Below are positions 32,997-41,740 of a stretch of 64,000 bases of DNA, in pieces. The notes below the pieces were generated by a model, which saw only the letters and a list, made by a program, of their open reading frames with translations, searched no databases and had not been told where the DNA came from. Positions within the stretch are counted from its first letter, which is position 1; each line of letters opens with the position of its first letter. Source of the DNA: JBFGFX01 sp965232455 (GTDB lineage: Bacteria; Pseudomonadota; Gammaproteobacteria; Steroidobacterales; Woeseiaceae); NCBI GenBank assembly GCA_965232455.1, contig OZ246981.1:5782429-5846428 (forward strand). The letters are read 5' to 3'. A program made the position numbers and the translations under genes.

Positions 32997-33530
32997 ATGT
33001 CCGCTTCTATGAACGCAACCGTTTTGCGAACCCAGCGCCTGAGCCTGCGACGATTCGAGCTCGATGACGCGCCGTTCATGTTCGAGCTGGTCAATCAGCG
33101 ATCGTTCAAGGAATTCATTGGTGACAAGGGTGTAGCTACGTTGGCCGATGCCCGGTCATACATCGAGGACGGCCCGCTCGCGGCGTACGGTGAACGTGGG
33201 TATGGTCCCTACATGGTTGAAGACTCCGGAAACGGAGTACCGGTCGGAATGTGCGGTTTGTTCAAGCGAGAAAACCTCGAGCATCCGGACCTCGGATTCG
33301 CATTCCTCGAGCGCTATTTCAAACGCGGGTTTGCCCTCGAATCATCGCTTGGGGTGATGCAATACGCCGACGAGGTCCTGGGTCTTCCGGTCCTGACCGC
33401 AATCGTGGATCCCGGGAACGCACGATCCATCGCGTTGATCGAAAAACTTGGCTTCGGGTTTGACGGTATGTACCCGGTGCCCGAGGAACAAAAGGAACTG
33501 CGTTACTACACCTATCGTTTCAAGCCCTGA
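32997..33530 (+). CDS. GNAT family N-acetyltransferase, RimJ/RimL type
   Basis: The 177-residue protein has the RimJ/RimL-like layout: LRTQRLSLRRFELDDAPFMF at the N-terminus, PVGMCGLFKRENLEHPDLGF, FKRGFALESSLGVMQYA, and VDPGNARSIALIEKLGF. Members acetylate N-termini or small molecules; the target is unknown. A TATAAT box at 32960 may be part of its promoter, but no -35 box fits. The stop overlaps the next start (TGATGG). Confidence 0.87.
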   Translation: MSASMNATVLRTQRLSLRRFELDDAPFMFELVNQRSFKEFIGDKGVATLADARSYIEDGPLAAYGERGYGPYMVEDSGNGVPVGMCGLFKRENLEHPDLGFAFLERYFKRGFALESSLGVMQYADEVLGLPVLTAIVDPGNARSIALIEKLGFGFDGMYPVPEEQKELRYYTYRFKP

Positions 33531-33913
33531 TGGTTTATCGGGTTGCGGCGGACATCGTTCTCGTCACGCACTTTCTGTTCATCGTATTCGTCGTGCTGGG
33601 CGGCATACTGGTAATACGTTACCGGCGTATCGTGTGGGTCCATGTGCCCGCAGCGGCGTGGGGCGTCGGCATCGAGCTTGTGGGTGCGGTATGTCCGCTG
33701 ACGACCGTCGAAAACTGGTTGCGGCGAAATGCCGGCGAGACCGGCTACGCGGGCGGTTTCGTCGAGCATTACATCGTGCCCGTGATTTACCCGAGCGGCC
33801 TCACTCGTTCGACCCAATTTTGGCTTGCTGGCGTCGCGTTATTGGTTAACCTGTTGATTTACGGGCTTATCTATTTCCGGTGTCGCCGGAGTCCGGATCG
33901 AAAACAACCGTGA
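33530..33913 (+). CDS. DUF2784 family membrane protein
   Basis: The 127-residue protein has the DUF2784 features: an N-terminal helix VLVTHFLFIVFVVLGGILVI, CPLTTVENWLRR in the loop, and GGFVEHYIVPVIYPSGLTR before the last helices. It is an inner-membrane protein of unknown function. Its ATG overlaps the stop of the GNAT gene by one base, so the two are translationally coupled. Confidence 0.88.
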   Translation: MVYRVAADIVLVTHFLFIVFVVLGGILVIRYRRIVWVHVPAAAWGVGIELVGAVCPLTTVENWLRRNAGETGYAGGFVEHYIVPVIYPSGLTRSTQFWLAGVALLVNLLIYGLIYFRCRRSPDRKQP

Positions 33914-34121
33914 AGCCAGGGCCCGCGGCTGCGGGTCGGGCGGACGTGCCCGGGATCGGTCAGGCCGCCTTCGGACGCGGCCTCGGTGGGGCGTCAAAGC
34001 CGTTTCCGGCACGTTACGGTTTTCGCCATGACCGTATTGTGTATCCAGGAGGCGAGGGCGGTCTGATCGATACACGAAGTTTCTGGTACGCTTTGCAGAC
34101 AATTACGTCTGGAGAGGATGG

Positions 34122-34460
34122 GTGTCCGATCTTACCTGGGAGGAGTTCGAGCGTGTCGATCTTAGGGTCGGAACGGTGATCGGAGCGGAGCCTTTTCCGG
34201 AGGCGCGCAAGCCGGCGATCAAATTGACGATCGACTTCGGTGAGGAGATTGGTATACGGAAATCTTCGGCGCAGATCACGGATCATTACGACCCGAACTC
34301 GCTGCTGGGCAAGCAGGTTGCCGGCGTCGTGAATTTCCCGCGCAAACAGATTGGCCCGTTCATGTCGGAGTGTCTCGTTACCGGCTTCGTTCAGGACGAT
34401 GGCAGCGTCATCCTTGCGGTTCCGGACGTCCCCGCGGCAAACGGTACCCGGCTCGCCTGA
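34122..34460 (+). CDS. csaA: tRNA-binding domain protein, CsaA-like
   Basis: The 112-residue protein starts with GTG and is a single EMAP/tRNA-binding OB fold: FERVDLRVGTVIGAEPFPEA, the IDFGEEIGIRKSSAQIT strand, and VVNFPRKQIGPFMSECLVTG. This matches CsaA and the C-terminal domain of methionyl-tRNA synthetase. CsaA has been described as a chaperone- or tRNA-related protein. The 208 bases upstream contain no gene I can support. Confidence 0.88.
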   Translation: MSDLTWEEFERVDLRVGTVIGAEPFPEARKPAIKLTIDFGEEIGIRKSSAQITDHYDPNSLLGKQVAGVVNFPRKQIGPFMSECLVTGFVQDDGSVILAVPDVPAANGTRLA

Positions 34461-34478
34461 CAAGGACAGCAGACTCCG

Positions 34479-34943
34479 GTGAGCAAATACGAGGCAACCG
34501 TTCGATGGGAACGCGGGGACGCGGCATTTGTCGACAACGCTTACAGCCGCGGGCACGTTTGGGAATTCGACGGCGGTCTCTCGGTGCCCGCGTCGGCGTC
34601 ACCCGATATCGTGCCGCTGCCGATGTCCATCGCGGAAAACGTGGACCCGGAAGAGGCTTTTGTCGCCTCGCTGTCGAGTTGCCACATGCTGTTTTTTCTG
34701 TCGATTGCGCAGAAGCGGGGATTTGTCGTGGATCGCTACGTCGACAATGCGGTTGGCCATATGAGCAAAGACGGTAACGGCCGCACCGCCGTCACCAGAG
34801 TCGTCCTCCGGCCGAATTGCCGCTACGCCGGCGGCAAGCTGCCGGGTAGGGAAGACGTCGAAAAGATGCATCACCGGGCGCACGAACTCTGTTTCATCGC
34901 TAACTCCGTGCGCAGTGAAATAATCACTGAGATCGTCAACTGA
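34479..34943 (+). CDS. OsmC family protein
   Basis: The 154-residue protein from GTG has the OsmC pattern: NVDPEEAFVASLSSCHMLFF near residue 55 with the first redox Cys, and HRAHELCFIANSVRSE near residue 133 with the second. The two Cys form the peroxide-reducing pair in OsmC/Ohr enzymes. It would remove organic hydroperoxides in the cytoplasm. It lies 18 bases after csaA. Confidence 0.87.
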   Translation: MSKYEATVRWERGDAAFVDNAYSRGHVWEFDGGLSVPASASPDIVPLPMSIAENVDPEEAFVASLSSCHMLFFLSIAQKRGFVVDRYVDNAVGHMSKDGNGRTAVTRVVLRPNCRYAGGKLPGREDVEKMHHRAHELCFIANSVRSEIITEIVN

Positions 34944-34961
34944 CGGTCGGCTGCGATTGGC

Positions 34962-35363
34962 ATGAGCGACGACACGAACGACTGGCGGGACCTGCGGGAG
35001 TTCGCCGGAGTCGATCTGCTGCAGTCGTTTGTGCTGTCCTGGGATCACTCAGCGGGCGTTTTGATGGTCGACGTCGATTTGTGTCTGAATCCGGACCATC
35101 CATTCTATGAAAAACCGCGGCCCGCCGAGCGCATTTGCATACGGCCCGCGATGCTCGAGTTTCCGTATTGCACGTCATTGTCGTCGGCAAACTCGAATAG
35201 CGGTTCCAAAGACCCGGCGCAGATTGCCGGCGTTCTGGGCCATGGAAAGATCGACGGCCTGCGCCGAATCGGCGACGGCCGTTATGAAATCACGGGCGCG
35301 TTTGGGCGGGTGCGGATCAGGAGCGAGCGCCCCTTGCTCAGGCTGAAAGGATCGGCTTCCTAG
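34962..35363 (+). CDS. Unknown soluble protein
   Basis: The 133-residue protein (MSDDTNDWRDLREFAGVDLL) has no signal or membrane segment. Alternating strands (QSFVLSWDHSAGVLMVDVDL, RRIGDGRYEITGAFGRVRIR) suggest a beta-rich domain. I recognise no family with confidence. It follows the OsmC gene by 18 bases and may be in the same unit; uracil phosphoribosyltransferase follows 88 bases on. Confidence 0.6.
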   Translation: MSDDTNDWRDLREFAGVDLLQSFVLSWDHSAGVLMVDVDLCLNPDHPFYEKPRPAERICIRPAMLEFPYCTSLSSANSNSGSKDPAQIAGVLGHGKIDGLRRIGDGRYEITGAFGRVRIRSERPLLRLKGSAS

Positions 35364-35451
35364 GGCCTGTTGTATACTCCGTGCCGGGACCAAGCGATCG
35401 GCACAGAAGTGCGCCGCCGTCAAACCTCAGCGGCCCACCAAGGAGCCAGGC

Positions 35452-36072
35452 ATGCATGAAGAAATCCGTCACCCCTGTGTGCAGCACAAGCTGTCCCTGA
35501 TCCGGGACTTGGATACCGGTCACAAGAAATTCCGCGAGCTGGCGACCGAGATAACGATGTTCGTGTGTTACGAGGCGCTCAAAGAAGTGAAGACGGAGGA
35601 GGTTACGATCCAGACGCCGTTGGCGAAAGCGCAGTGCCGGCGGATTGCGGACGATATCGTCGTCGTGCCGATACTGCGCGCCGGGGTCGGCATGCTCGAG
35701 GGCATACTGGAGCTCGTGCCGACCGCGCGCGTGGGATTCCTGGGCATGTATCGTGATGAAGAGACGGCGAGACCGGTCGCCTATTACCAGCGTCTGCCGC
35801 GTGAAACTCGTACCGGCCTGAACATCGTCATCGATCCGATGCTGGCAACCGGCGGTTCGACCGTGGCGGCGATCGACGTTCTGAAAGAGGCGGGTGCGAA
35901 AGACGTCGTCGTGGTTTGTATAGTGACCTGCCCGGAAGGATTGGAAACCGTCGGCAAGGCCCATCCCGACGTAAAGGTTTATGCGGCAAGCATTGACAGC
36001 CATCTGAACGAGCAGAGGTTCATCGTGCCGGGACTCGGTGATGCCGGCGATCGTCTTTTTGGTACTACCTGA
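35452..36072 (+). CDS. upp: Uracil phosphoribosyltransferase
   Basis: The 206-residue protein starts MHEEIRHPCVQHKLSLIRD, with RELATEITMFVCYEAL, and has the PRPP-binding motif NIVIDPMLATGGSTVAAID near residue 126 and the C-terminal GLGDAGDRLFGT uracil-binding region. It makes UMP from uracil and PRPP in pyrimidine salvage. A strong AAGGAG site precedes the ATG. No uracil permease gene is adjacent. Confidence 0.95.
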   Translation: MHEEIRHPCVQHKLSLIRDLDTGHKKFRELATEITMFVCYEALKEVKTEEVTIQTPLAKAQCRRIADDIVVVPILRAGVGMLEGILELVPTARVGFLGMYRDEETARPVAYYQRLPRETRTGLNIVIDPMLATGGSTVAAIDVLKEAGAKDVVVVCIVTCPEGLETVGKAHPDVKVYAASIDSHLNEQRFIVPGLGDAGDRLFGTT

Positions 36073-36149
36073 CTATCATTGCCAACGAGCCGCCGCCTGG
36101 ACGAAAGCACCATGTCCGGCGAGCAGCTGTGAGCCACGGCGGAGTTGAC

Positions 36150-36569
36150 ATGGCCCAGCGAAAAACCCAGAAGACGACGCTGAGCGTCACCGACTTCCTC
36201 AACGGCATTGCGGACAAACAAAAACGAGCCGACTGCAAGGCCATCGCGAAGATGATGCGTGCGGCAAGCGGCAATCGAGCGAATATGTGGGGCAGCAGCA
36301 TCGTTGGCTACGGTAGTTATCATTACAAGTATGCGAGTGGTCGCGAAGGCGATTTTTTCGAGTGCGGATTTTCGCCGCGCGCACAGAACATCAGCATTTA
36401 CATCATGCCCGGATTCAAGGGTTTCGGCCCGCTGATGAAAAAACTGGGTAAACACAAAACCGGTAAGTCCTGCCTGTACATCAAGCGCCTCGACGACGTT
36501 GACGAGTCGGTGCTCGCCAAGCTGATCGAAGAGTCGGTAAAGGCGATGCGGCGAAAGTACAAGAGCTGA
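36150..36569 (+). CDS. DUF1801 domain protein
   Basis: The 139-residue protein from MAQRKTQKTTLSVTDFLNGI has the DUF1801 core: RADCKAIAKMMRAASGNRAN, MWGSSIVGYGSYHYKYASGR, FFECGFSPRAQNISIYIMPG and the C-terminal LGKHKTGKSCLYIKRLDDVD. GGAG lies 5 bases before the ATG; a GTG seven codons upstream is less well placed. Function is unknown. Confidence 0.88.
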   Translation: MAQRKTQKTTLSVTDFLNGIADKQKRADCKAIAKMMRAASGNRANMWGSSIVGYGSYHYKYASGREGDFFECGFSPRAQNISIYIMPGFKGFGPLMKKLGKHKTGKSCLYIKRLDDVDESVLAKLIEESVKAMRRKYKS

Positions 36570-36596
36570 GTGCCGATGCTCGGGAAAGGCGCGCAA

Positions 36597-37802
36597 ATGC
36601 AGAAGGATACCCACCGCCGGGCGTTCCTGAAGTATCTTGCGGCCAGCCCGCTGTGCGCGGCGTTCTCCGGGACGGGCGCCGCTCTCGCGCAGGCGCTGCT
36701 CGGCGAGCGCGTGGCCGACCCGGCATCGGCAATCGACGTTTTTGATTTGCAGGTAACCGCGAGCGATACACTGCCGCCGGCGCACTACGGATACATCGAG
36801 ACGGGAACGTTCGGTGAAGCGACGCTGCGCGCAAACCGGTCCGCTTTCGACAAGTACTTTCTGCGCGCGCGGCGTCTCGTGGACGTGTCTGAGATCGATA
36901 CTCGCGTCACTCTGTTGGGTGAAGAATACACGAGCCCGATTATCCTCTGCCCCGTGGGCTCGCAGAAGGCGTTTCACGCGGACGGTGAACTGGCGACCGC
37001 CCGCGCGGCGCGCCGCCGAGGTCATTTGCAGATACTGTCTACCGTGAGTTCGACCGCGATCGAAGACGTGGTGGAGGTGCGCGGCGCTCCGGTATGGCAT
37101 CAGCTCTATCCGACGGGAAGCTGGGACGCCGCTCGGCAAATGATGCGCCGGGCAGAAGCGGCGGGTTGTCCCGCGGTGGTGCTGACCGTTGATTTGCCCG
37201 CCGGCGCCCGCGGCCGCCAGTCGCTGGCCCGGGCAGTGCACCGCGATTTACGCGACTGTGCGGCGTGTCATCAGAATCCGGACGTCGCGGGTCGCCCGAA
37301 ACCCATGTATGCCGGTTTGCGAATTTCCGCGAGCGAACGGTCACAGGCCGCGCTGACGTGGGAGTTCCTGGATCGAATGCGCGACGCGACCCGGATGAAG
37401 ATTCTCGTCAAGGGCATCGTGACGGCTGAGGACGCCGAGCGTTGCCTGGAGGCGGGCGTCGACGGCATCGTCGTCTCGAATCACGGAGGGCGCGCCGGCG
37501 ACAGCGGGCGCGGCGCCATCGAGAGCCTCGAGGAGGTCGCCGCTGCGGTCAAGGGCCGCACGACCGTGATAATGGACAGCGGCATTCGCCGCGGCGCCGA
37601 TGTCGTCAAGGCGCTGGCTCTCGGCGCCGACGCGGTCGGCATCGGCCGACCGTACATTTGGGGCCTGGGCGCGTTTGGCGAATCCGGTGTCGACCGGGCC
37701 CTCGAGATACTGCAGGAAGAATTGAAGGCAAACATGGAGTTTGCCGGCACGCCGACGCTTGCCGACATCGGTTCGAGTTCCGTCGGCCGGCATCGTCTAT
37801 GA
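36597..37802 (+). CDS. Tat-exported FMN-dependent alpha-hydroxy acid dehydrogenase with CxxCH motif
   Basis: From the ATG at 36597 (behind GGGAAAGG) the product is 401 residues. It begins with a twin-arginine signal (THRRAFLKYLAAS...GAALAQA). The flavin domain is intact: catalytic Lys in ILVKGIVTAEDAERC and His in VVSNHGGRAGDSGRG, then VIMDSGIRRGADVVKALALG. In the loop before KPMYAGL lies DCAACHQNP near residues 220-228: CxxCH is the covalent c-heme binding pattern. It would oxidise an alpha-hydroxy acid (such as lactate) in the periplasm, perhaps passing electrons through a heme. Upstream GTG 36570 and ATG 36576 starts are less likely. Confidence 0.85.
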   Translation: MQKDTHRRAFLKYLAASPLCAAFSGTGAALAQALLGERVADPASAIDVFDLQVTASDTLPPAHYGYIETGTFGEATLRANRSAFDKYFLRARRLVDVSEIDTRVTLLGEEYTSPIILCPVGSQKAFHADGELATARAARRRGHLQILSTVSSTAIEDVVEVRGAPVWHQLYPTGSWDAARQMMRRAEAAGCPAVVLTVDLPAGARGRQSLARAVHRDLRDCAACHQNPDVAGRPKPMYAGLRISASERSQAALTWEFLDRMRDATRMKILVKGIVTAEDAERCLEAGVDGIVVSNHGGRAGDSGRGAIESLEEVAAAVKGRTTVIMDSGIRRGADVVKALALGADAVGIGRPYIWGLGAFGESGVDRALEILQEELKANMEFAGTPTLADIGSSSVGRHRL

Positions 37803-37821
37803 TGGATATGGAGGACGTAGG

Positions 37822-38292
37822 ATGATTGAAGAACCCATTGACCCGCGGTTCGAGGGTAACCAGCTTATCATCGAGACCAGCAACGAGACCGAGGTCTACG
37901 ATTCACAATTTCTGGTTGCCGCGCTGCTCGTGTATGTCGCAAAAGGCGACGGCAGCATTACGCCGCAGGAAAGTGAGCGCATGCTGCAGCTGATCGGCGA
38001 TCATTTTCACCTGCGCAGCGCGGAGTCGCTCGAGCTCCTGACTCGCGCGATGGCCAGTATCGCGGACAATCCCGACCTCGACGGTCTATTGCGGGAACTG
38101 AGCGCCGTGTTGAGCGAAGCGGACAAAGAGGACGTTGCCGTCATGATGATGAAGGTGCTGGCGGCGGACGGCAAAACCGACGCCGATGAGATGGAAAAAA
38201 TGCGTGCGGCGGGTGAGATTGTGGGTATCAGCGCGCGCATCATGCACAATGCGTATGATCGCTATTTCGCCGAAACCGCGAGCGGTCTTTGA
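37822..38292 (+). CDS. TerB-like (tellurite resistance TerB domain) protein
   Basis: The 156-residue protein follows GGAGGACGTAGG and has the helical TerB-type fold: LVAALLVYVAKGDGSITPQE near residue 32 and MKVLAADGKTDADEMEKMRA near residue 115, each with the acidic D-G-x-x-x-x-x-E pattern. Such proteins are thought to bind metal or act in membrane stress. No other ter genes are nearby. The tail ends MHNAYDRYFAETAS. Confidence 0.8.
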   Translation: MIEEPIDPRFEGNQLIIETSNETEVYDSQFLVAALLVYVAKGDGSITPQESERMLQLIGDHFHLRSAESLELLTRAMASIADNPDLDGLLRELSAVLSEADKEDVAVMMMKVLAADGKTDADEMEKMRAAGEIVGISARIMHNAYDRYFAETASGL

Positions 38293-38314
38293 GGTTTTTC
38301 GTAACGGAGTTGGC

Positions 38315-38665
38315 ATGGAAGTACTGGGGATTCGATTTTGCACGGTATCGGTCGATGCGGAGGCCATTGCCGGATTTTTGGGTGACGGTCTGGGCCTGCC
38401 CAAAAAAGCCGTTGGCGAGGCCGACGCGGCGTTCTCAGGGGCCATTTTTCCCGCCGGTGAAAGCTGGATCGAAGTCTGGCCCAAGGCGGAGGGAATGCCG
38501 GCGGGCACGATGTTGCAGATTATCGTCGACGATGCCGATGCGTGGGCCGAGCAGGCGCGCGCAAACGGGCTGCAGCCGTCGGGTCCGACGGACGAGCATG
38601 GCGAGCGCATATACTTCCTGAGCGCTCCGGGCGGCATGCCGGTGAGTTTTCAGTCGAAGCGTTAG
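38315..38665 (+). CDS. VOC (glyoxalase-like) family protein
   Basis: The 116-residue protein starts MEVLGIRFCTVSVDAEAIAG behind ACGGAG. The beta-alpha-beta-beta-beta pattern (FLGDGLGLPKKAV; ESWIEVWP; LQIIVDDADAWAEQARANGL; ERIYFLSAPGGMPVSF) is typical of the VOC fold. Metal-ligand positions are not convincing, so catalytic role is uncertain. It lies 22 bases after the TerB-like gene. Confidence 0.75.
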   Translation: MEVLGIRFCTVSVDAEAIAGFLGDGLGLPKKAVGEADAAFSGAIFPAGESWIEVWPKAEGMPAGTMLQIIVDDADAWAEQARANGLQPSGPTDEHGERIYFLSAPGGMPVSFQSKR

Positions 38666-38695
38666 GATTCTTCGACAATTGGCGCGAGATTAGCT

Positions 38696-39088
38696 ATGAG
38701 CAATGAAATGATGAGCCTCACGGCGGTGACGGTGTTCACGGCCGTGCTGTGGGTGCCGTACATCTTGAACATGATTGCCGTGCGCGGCCTGAAGGACGCC
38801 GTCGGATACCCGAGCGAGCCCGCGCCGCTTTCGCCCTGGGCGGCGAAGATGAAGGCGGCGCACTCCAACGCGGTGGAGAATCTGGCGGTGTTCGCCGTGC
38901 TGGTCCTGATTGCCGACGCGGCCGGTATCAGCAACGACAACACCGTGCTGGCCGCAAACGTCTACTTTTGGGCGCGAGTCGTGCACGCATTTTCCTACAC
39001 CTTCGGCGTACCGTGGGTTCGGACAATCGCGTTTGTGACGGGTTTCGGCTGTCAGGTGGTGTTTGCGATAGCGCTTCTGGCGGGGTAG
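38696..39088 (+). CDS. MAPEG family membrane protein
   Basis: The 130-residue protein has four membrane segments and the MAPEG features AKMKAAHSNAVENLAVFAVL near residue 50 and ANVYFWARVVHAFSYTFGVP near residue 83, then VRTIAFVTGFG. It is related to the group with glutathione-linked activities, although function in bacteria is not established. It is convergent with uup, with only 6 bases between stops. Confidence 0.88.
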   Translation: MSNEMMSLTAVTVFTAVLWVPYILNMIAVRGLKDAVGYPSEPAPLSPWAAKMKAAHSNAVENLAVFAVLVLIADAAGISNDNTVLAANVYFWARVVHAFSYTFGVPWVRTIAFVTGFGCQVVFAIALLAG

Positions 39089-39094
39089 TCGCAA

Positions 39095-41014
39095 TCAGCC
39101 TTCGCGGCGGGAACGCTCGTAGCTGTCCTGTTTGTCGGACAATTCCGTCCATCGGGTCATGCGGGCATCGAGTGTTTGCTGCAACTCCTCGAAACGCCGC
39201 AGCGCGGTCTGCACCGTCGCATGATCCTGCGAGTAGAAACCGGGCGCGGACATCTCCCGTTCTGCATCCGCGATAGCCTGCTCGAGGGTTTCAATCTCTT
39301 CGGGCAGGCCGTCCAGTTCTCGCTGTTCCTTGTAACCGAGTTTTCTCGGCGCCGGTTTCGAGACCTCCGGTTTCGCGTCGGGTCGATTGTTTACGGTATC
39401 GGTCGGGTTCTCGGTTTCCATCAGCCGATGTCCCTGGCGAACCCAGTCGCTGTACCCGCCGACGTATTCACGAACCCGTCCTTCCTCCTCGAAGACAATG
39501 GTGCTGGTCACTACGTTGTCCAGAAAGCGCCGGTCGTGACTGACGACGATCAGCGTGCCGCTGAACTCCGTGAGCCGGTCCTCCAGTACGTCCAGGGTTT
39601 CCATGTCGAGATCGTTGGTCGGCTCATCGAGAACCAGTAGGTTGGCCGGTCTCGTGAACAGCTTCGCCAATATGACCCGGTTGCGTTCACCGCCCGAGAG
39701 CGCCTTGATCGGCGTCATTGCCCGTTTCGGGTCGAACAAAAAACCCTTGAGGTAACCAACGATGTGACGGTCCTTGCCGTTGATCTTGATGTAGGTCTTG
39801 CCGTCGCCCACGTTTTCGGCGACGGATTTTTCGGGATCGAGTTTTTCACGGAGCTGGTCAAAGTAGCCGATTTCGAGATTCGTGCCCAGTTTGACGGTAC
39901 CTGCGTTGGGCGCCAGTTCGCCGAGCAGCAGTCTCAACAGCGTCGTTTTGCCGACGCCGTTGTTGCCGAGGATGCCGACCCGATCGCCGCGCATGATCGT
40001 CGTCGAAAAACTGTCGATGAGAGGCTCCGAATCGTCGTATCGGTAAGAAACGTTTCGCGCGCGAATCACCTTGCGGCCCGACAGTTCGCTTTCCTCGATA
40101 TGAATGCGCGCCCTGGCATCGGGATTGACGCGTTTTGCGCGCTCTTCGCGCATCCGATAAAGGGAGCGCGCGCGGCCCTCGTTGCGTTTGCGCCTGGCCT
40201 TGAGACCCTGGCGAATCCATGCTTCTTCCTGTTCGAGCTTCTTGTCGAAACGGGCGTTTTCGGCAGCCTCGTCTTCCAGGGATTTTTCCTTGCGGCGTTT
40301 GTACGTCTGAAAATTGCCGGGCCAGCTGGTGAGCTTGCCCCGATCGATCTCGACGATCCTCGTCGCGAGCCGGTCGAGAAAAGCGCGGTCGTGGGTGATG
40401 AACAAGACGCAGCCCGGATAGGCGTAAACGACGTTTTCGAGCCATTTGATGGTTGCGATATCCAGGTGATTGGTGGGTTCGTCGAGCAGCAGCAGGTCGG
40501 GTTGCTGCACCAGCGCCCGCGCCAGCGCGACCCTTCGCCGCCAGCCGCCGGACAGCTCGTCCATGGTTTTTTCCGCGGGCAGGTTCAGCTCGGTCATCGT
40601 GGCCTCGACTCGTTGTTCGAGCTGCCAGCCGCCGTGGGCGTCGATGCGGCGATGCAGATCCTCGAGTTCCCGCAGCCCTTTTTCGTCGAGCGCCTTCTGA
40701 GATTGGTCGTGGTGTCTGCGCAGTAGCGTTTCGATCTCGGTGAGTCCGGAGCGCACGACCTCCCGGACCGTCATCCGGATGGATTCCGGCAGAGACTGCG
40801 CCAGCTCGCTGACGATCAGGCCGGGCTGGCGGACGATCTTGCCCTGGTCGGCTTCGTGGCCACCGGTAATCAGCCGAAAAGTGCTCGATTTTCCGGCCCC
40901 GTTGCGTCCGATCAGGCATACCCGTTCACGGGGTTCGAGTTGCAGATTGGCGTCGATCAGTATTTTCTGGTCGCCGAAACCGAATGAGACGCCTTCAAAA
41001 CGGACAAGTGGCAT
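39095..41014 (-). CDS. uup: ABC-F type ATPase Uup
   Basis: From the ATG at 41014 (MPLVRFEGVSFGFGDQKILI) the protein has 639 residues with two ABC domains: Walker A GRNGAGKSSTFRL near residue 37 and GNNGVGKTTLLRLL near residue 350, signatures ELSGGWRRRVALAR and ALSGGERNRVILAK, and DEPTNHLD/DEPTNDLD. A C-terminal coiled coil, from KLGYKEQRELDGLPEEIETL on, is the Uup DNA-binding tail. ABC-F proteins act on ribosomes; Uup also affects transposon excision. Longer upstream frames lack a family N-terminus. Confidence 0.94.
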   Translation of the reverse strand: MPLVRFEGVSFGFGDQKILIDANLQLEPRERVCLIGRNGAGKSSTFRLITGGHEADQGKIVRQPGLIVSELAQSLPESIRMTVREVVRSGLTEIETLLRRHHDQSQKALDEKGLRELEDLHRRIDAHGGWQLEQRVEATMTELNLPAEKTMDELSGGWRRRVALARALVQQPDLLLLDEPTNHLDIATIKWLENVVYAYPGCVLFITHDRAFLDRLATRIVEIDRGKLTSWPGNFQTYKRRKEKSLEDEAAENARFDKKLEQEEAWIRQGLKARRKRNEGRARSLYRMREERAKRVNPDARARIHIEESELSGRKVIRARNVSYRYDDSEPLIDSFSTTIMRGDRVGILGNNGVGKTTLLRLLLGELAPNAGTVKLGTNLEIGYFDQLREKLDPEKSVAENVGDGKTYIKINGKDRHIVGYLKGFLFDPKRAMTPIKALSGGERNRVILAKLFTRPANLLVLDEPTNDLDMETLDVLEDRLTEFSGTLIVVSHDRRFLDNVVTSTIVFEEEGRVREYVGGYSDWVRQGHRLMETENPTDTVNNRPDAKPEVSKPAPRKLGYKEQRELDGLPEEIETLEQAIADAEREMSAPGFYSQDHATVQTALRRFEELQQTLDARMTRWTELSDKQDSYERSRREG

Positions 41015-41139
41015 ATCGGGAGAATTTGAGCATCGGAACAGAGGCAGAGGATACACGCTGTCGCCGACACGCGTTGCATAAAGCGGCCTTTCGCCGTAGT
41101 GTCTGCCCGAGTCCGGGGCAGTCATGAACGGAGCCGGGA

Positions 41140-41346
41140 GTGGACGAAAACCGACTGATCGACATCGAGATCAAGCTGGCGCACCAGGAGAGTCTGGTGG
41201 ACGAGCTGAATCGGGTACTGACGGATCAACAGTCGAGGATTTCGCAGCTCGAGGACGTGTGCCGCAGGCTATTGGAGCGGCTGCGATCCCTGGACGAGGG
41301 CGGTACGCCGGGCGCGATCGATAACGAGCGGCCACCGCATTATTAG
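41140..41346 (+). CDS. slyX: SlyX family protein
   Basis: The 68-residue protein from GTG (GGAGCCGGGA upstream) reads MDENRLIDIEIKLAHQESLV, then DELNRVLTDQQSRISQLEDV, and ends in NERPPHY; this is the typical SlyX coiled coil with a short proline-rich end. Function is not established. It is divergent from uup, 125 bases from its start, so the two may share a promoter region. Confidence 0.9.
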   Translation: MDENRLIDIEIKLAHQESLVDELNRVLTDQQSRISQLEDVCRRLLERLRSLDEGGTPGAIDNERPPHY

Positions 41347-41401
41347 GGCCCGTGACCGCATAGCGTGTCGGCAGGCGCTGGCTGGACCATTGGAGAAGAA
41401 C

Positions 41402-41713
41402 ATGTCCCGAGATCATTTTCCGGACCTGATCCGGGGGCTACCCGAATTCGACGGGCCGTTTGACGCGCACCGGCTGGCGGCGGAAGGCTGTGAGGTGTTG
41501 TTTGCGTCGTATCCGGCAGGCACCAGCATCGAAACGCACACGCATCCCTCACGTAACGTCGGCGTGATTACCGCAGGCGAATTGCTGCTCACGAAAGGCG
41601 GCAAGGAGTATCGTTACGGTGTCGGCGAGTGGTATTCGCTGGAGCCGAACGAGGCGCATTCGGCCCGCTTCCCGGTGGAGACCTCGGAAATCGAGTTCTG
41701 GTTCGAGGCGTGA
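41402..41713 (+). CDS. Cupin domain protein
   Basis: The 103-residue protein behind GGAGAAGAAC is a single cupin: IETHTHPSRNVGVITAGELL is motif 1 (His, His) and VGEWYSLEPNEAHSARF is motif 2 with the last His. Metal binding is likely. Substrate is unknown. It lies 55 bases after slyX and 27 bases before a membrane protein gene. Confidence 0.82.
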   Translation: MSRDHFPDLIRGLPEFDGPFDAHRLAAEGCEVLFASYPAGTSIETHTHPSRNVGVITAGELLLTKGGKEYRYGVGEWYSLEPNEAHSARFPVETSEIEFWFEA

Positions 41714-41740
41714 ACCCGTGAGTCCGGGGGGACGCATAAG

